Origin: an uncultured Lysobacter sp.
Lineage (GTDB): Bacteria; Pseudomonadota; Gammaproteobacteria; Xanthomonadales; Xanthomonadaceae
NCBI GenBank assembly: GCA_946479915.1
Contig: CAMLHR010000031.1
Span: forward strand, 1 to 8,879
Direction: 5' to 3'
Length of the DNA: 8,879 nt
The notes under the pieces were generated by a model, which worked only from the letters and a program-made list of their open reading frames with translations, did no database searches and was not told the origin of the DNA. How positions within the stretch are numbered: position 1 is the stretch's first letter; every line of letters starts with the position of its first letter. Shown here piece after piece: positions 8,084 through 8,879 of this stretch. The translations under genes were made by a program, and so were the position numbers.

Positions 8084-8201
8084 TCGGGATTCGGGATTCG
8101 TGGTCGGGGGTTCGGAAAGGCAACGGTACGGGATCGCCGGACTCAGGCGGCAGAAGCGGGGCCGCAGCCCCGCCTTTGCCGATCCCAGGTCACGAATCCC
8201 G
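8084..8201. repeat. Nested palindromic intergenic element between dnaK and dnaJ
   Basis: Perfect 11-bp inverted arms, CGGGATTCGTG (8092-8102) and CACGAATCCCG (8191-8201), bound an almost 100-base interior. A second inverted pair, GGGATCG (8130-8136) and CGATCCC (8180-8186), and a central hairpin (8154-8175) are nested inside. The dnaJ-side end carries two direct copies of TCGGGAT (8084-8097) plus TCG. The element begins 2 bases after the dnaK stop and ends 4 bases before the dnaJ ATG. It has no coding potential. The layout resembles a REP/MITE-type interspersed element, and GGGATTCG-rich intergenic repeats are, from memory, common in Xanthomonadaceae. No target-site duplication was identified, so mobility is unproven. 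Confidence 0.6.
8154..8175 (-). terminator. Terminator-like GC hairpin between dnaK and dnaJ
   Basis: GCGGGGC, loop TGCG, GCCCCGC gives a perfect 7-bp stem, extended by a G-U and an A-U pair to 9 bp on the minus strand. Only two U follow before CTGCC, so it is at best a partial terminator. It may set the DnaK-to-DnaJ ratio by attenuation or by RNA processing; this is inference. It is the core of the larger palindromic element. Confidence 0.45.
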
Positions 8202-8203
8202 GA

Positions 8204-8879
8204 TCACTGCTTTTCGTCGCCCTTGACCTCGGTGAACTCCGCGTCCACGACGTCGTCGCCGCGCGGGGCCTCCGCGCCGGGCTGCGCGCCCGCCTCGGGA
8301 CCCGGCTGCTGCGCCGCGGCGACCGCGGCGAACAACGCCTGGCCGGCCTCTTCCAGCGCCCGGGTCTTGCCCTCGATCTGCGCCTTGTCGTCGCCCTTCA
8401 TCGCGGTCTCCAGGTCGGAGAGCGCGGACTCGACGTTGCCGATCACGTCGCCCGGCACCTTGTCGCCGTTGTCCTTGATGGCGCCGCGGGTGGCGTGGAT
8501 CAGCGCGTCGGCCTGGTTGCGCGCCTGCACGAGTTCCTGGAACTTCTTGTCCTCCTCGCGGTGCGCCTCGGCGTCCTGGACCATCCGCTGGATCTCGTCG
8601 TCCGACAGGCCCGAGCCGGCCTTGATCTCGACCTTCTGCTCCTTGCCGGTCTTCTTGTCCTTCGCCGACACGTGCAGGATGCCGTTGGCGTCGATGTCGA
8701 ACGCCACCTCCACCTGCGGCATGCCGCGCGGGGCGGGATCGATCCCGGTCAGGTCGAACTTGGCCAGCGACTTGTTGTAGCGCGCCTGCTCGCGTTCGCC
8801 CTGCAGCACGTGGACGGTGACCGCCGACTGGTTGTCCTCGGCGGTGCTGAAGGTCTGCGAGGCCTTGGTCGGGATCGTG
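8204..8879 (-). CDS. dnaK: Chaperone protein DnaK (Hsp70), C-terminal part, cut by window edge
   Basis: DnaK is the ATP-driven Hsp70 that binds exposed hydrophobic segments of clients together with DnaJ and GrpE. The visible 224 residues begin inside the substrate-binding beta domain at [12 protein letters not shown], matching about residue 417 of the E. coli protein. Markers are [20 protein letters not shown], then [13 protein letters not shown] DPAPRGMPQ, and [16 protein letters not shown]. The helical lid follows from [12 protein letters not shown] flexible Gln/Pro/Gly/Ala-rich linker leads to the conserved acidic tail [12 protein letters not shown] before the stop. The tail marks a genuine full-length C-terminus. 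The N-terminal ATPase domain, promoter and probable grpE neighbour lie outside the window. Confidence 0.98.
   Translation of the reverse strand, partial: TIPTKASQTFSTAEDNQSAVTVHVLQGEREQARYNKSLAKFDLTGIDPAPRGMPQVEVAFDIDANGILHVSAKDKKTGKEQKVEIKAGSGLSDDEIQRMVQDAEAHREEDKKFQELVQARNQADALIHATRGAIKDNGDKVPGDVIGNVESALSDLETAMKGDDKAQIEGKTRALEEAGQALFAAVAAAQQPGPEAGAQPGAEAPRGDDVVDAEFTEVKGDEKQ

Noticed and set aside
8084..8097. CRISPR-like or long tandem array from the TCGGGAT copies.
   Set aside because: Only two full copies and a partial third occur, with no spacers; they belong to the edge of the palindromic element.
8080..8203. Heat-shock promoter or CIRCE operator in front of dnaJ.
   Set aside because: No sigma-32-like pair of elements and no CIRCE-type inverted repeat could be found; the inverted arms have a different sequence and a much wider spacing.

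Overview
The window is a very GC-rich bacterial chromosome segment in which every supported gene lies on the minus strand. Read 5'->3' along that strand the order is dnaK (3' end only), dnaJ, a GAF-GGDEF diguanylate cyclase gene, dapB, carA, a secreted S9-family serine peptidase gene and carB (5' part only). The backbone dnaK-dnaJ-dapB-carA-carB is the gene order known from Pseudomonas and Xanthomonas-type gammaproteobacteria. The protein sequences, the short 239-residue DapB, the strong GC bias and the GGGATTCG-type intergenic repeat together suggest the Xanthomonadaceae/Lysobacteraceae (a Lysobacter- or Luteimonas-like organism). That placement is an inference from style, not from a search.

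Right part (about 6958-8879): the Hsp70 chaperone DnaK and its J-domain partner DnaJ. They are separated by about 124 bases taken up almost entirely by a nested palindromic element: 11-bp inverted terminal arms, an inner 7-bp pair and a central GC hairpin. The element ends about 4 bases before the dnaJ start codon, which has no recognisable Shine-Dalgarno sequence.

Middle part (4729-6957): a 426-residue diguanylate cyclase with an intact GGDEF active site and an intact RxxD inhibitory site is followed, after a single codon, by dapB (lysine/diaminopimelate synthesis). The cyclase gene probably starts at TTG. A 163-base gap downstream of dapB holds two strong hairpins and a TAGAAT -10-like element, and is the likely carA promoter region.

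Left part (1-4728): carA, the S9 peptidase gene and carB form a very tight unit. The peptidase start overlaps the carA stop by 4 bases (ATGA), and its stop is 3 bases before the carB start. Carbamoyl phosphate made by CarA/CarB feeds arginine and pyrimidine synthesis. A secreted peptidase made from the same message is the most unexpected feature of the window.

No gene-free stretch exceeds about 165 bases. No RNA gene, insertion sequence, CRISPR array or prophage trace was seen. Several very long plus-strand open frames (up to 1208 codons) are judged to be compositional shadows. There is no clearly novel system here. The points most worth a second look are the two accessory genes placed inside a conserved housekeeping cluster and the palindromic element between dnaK and dnaJ.
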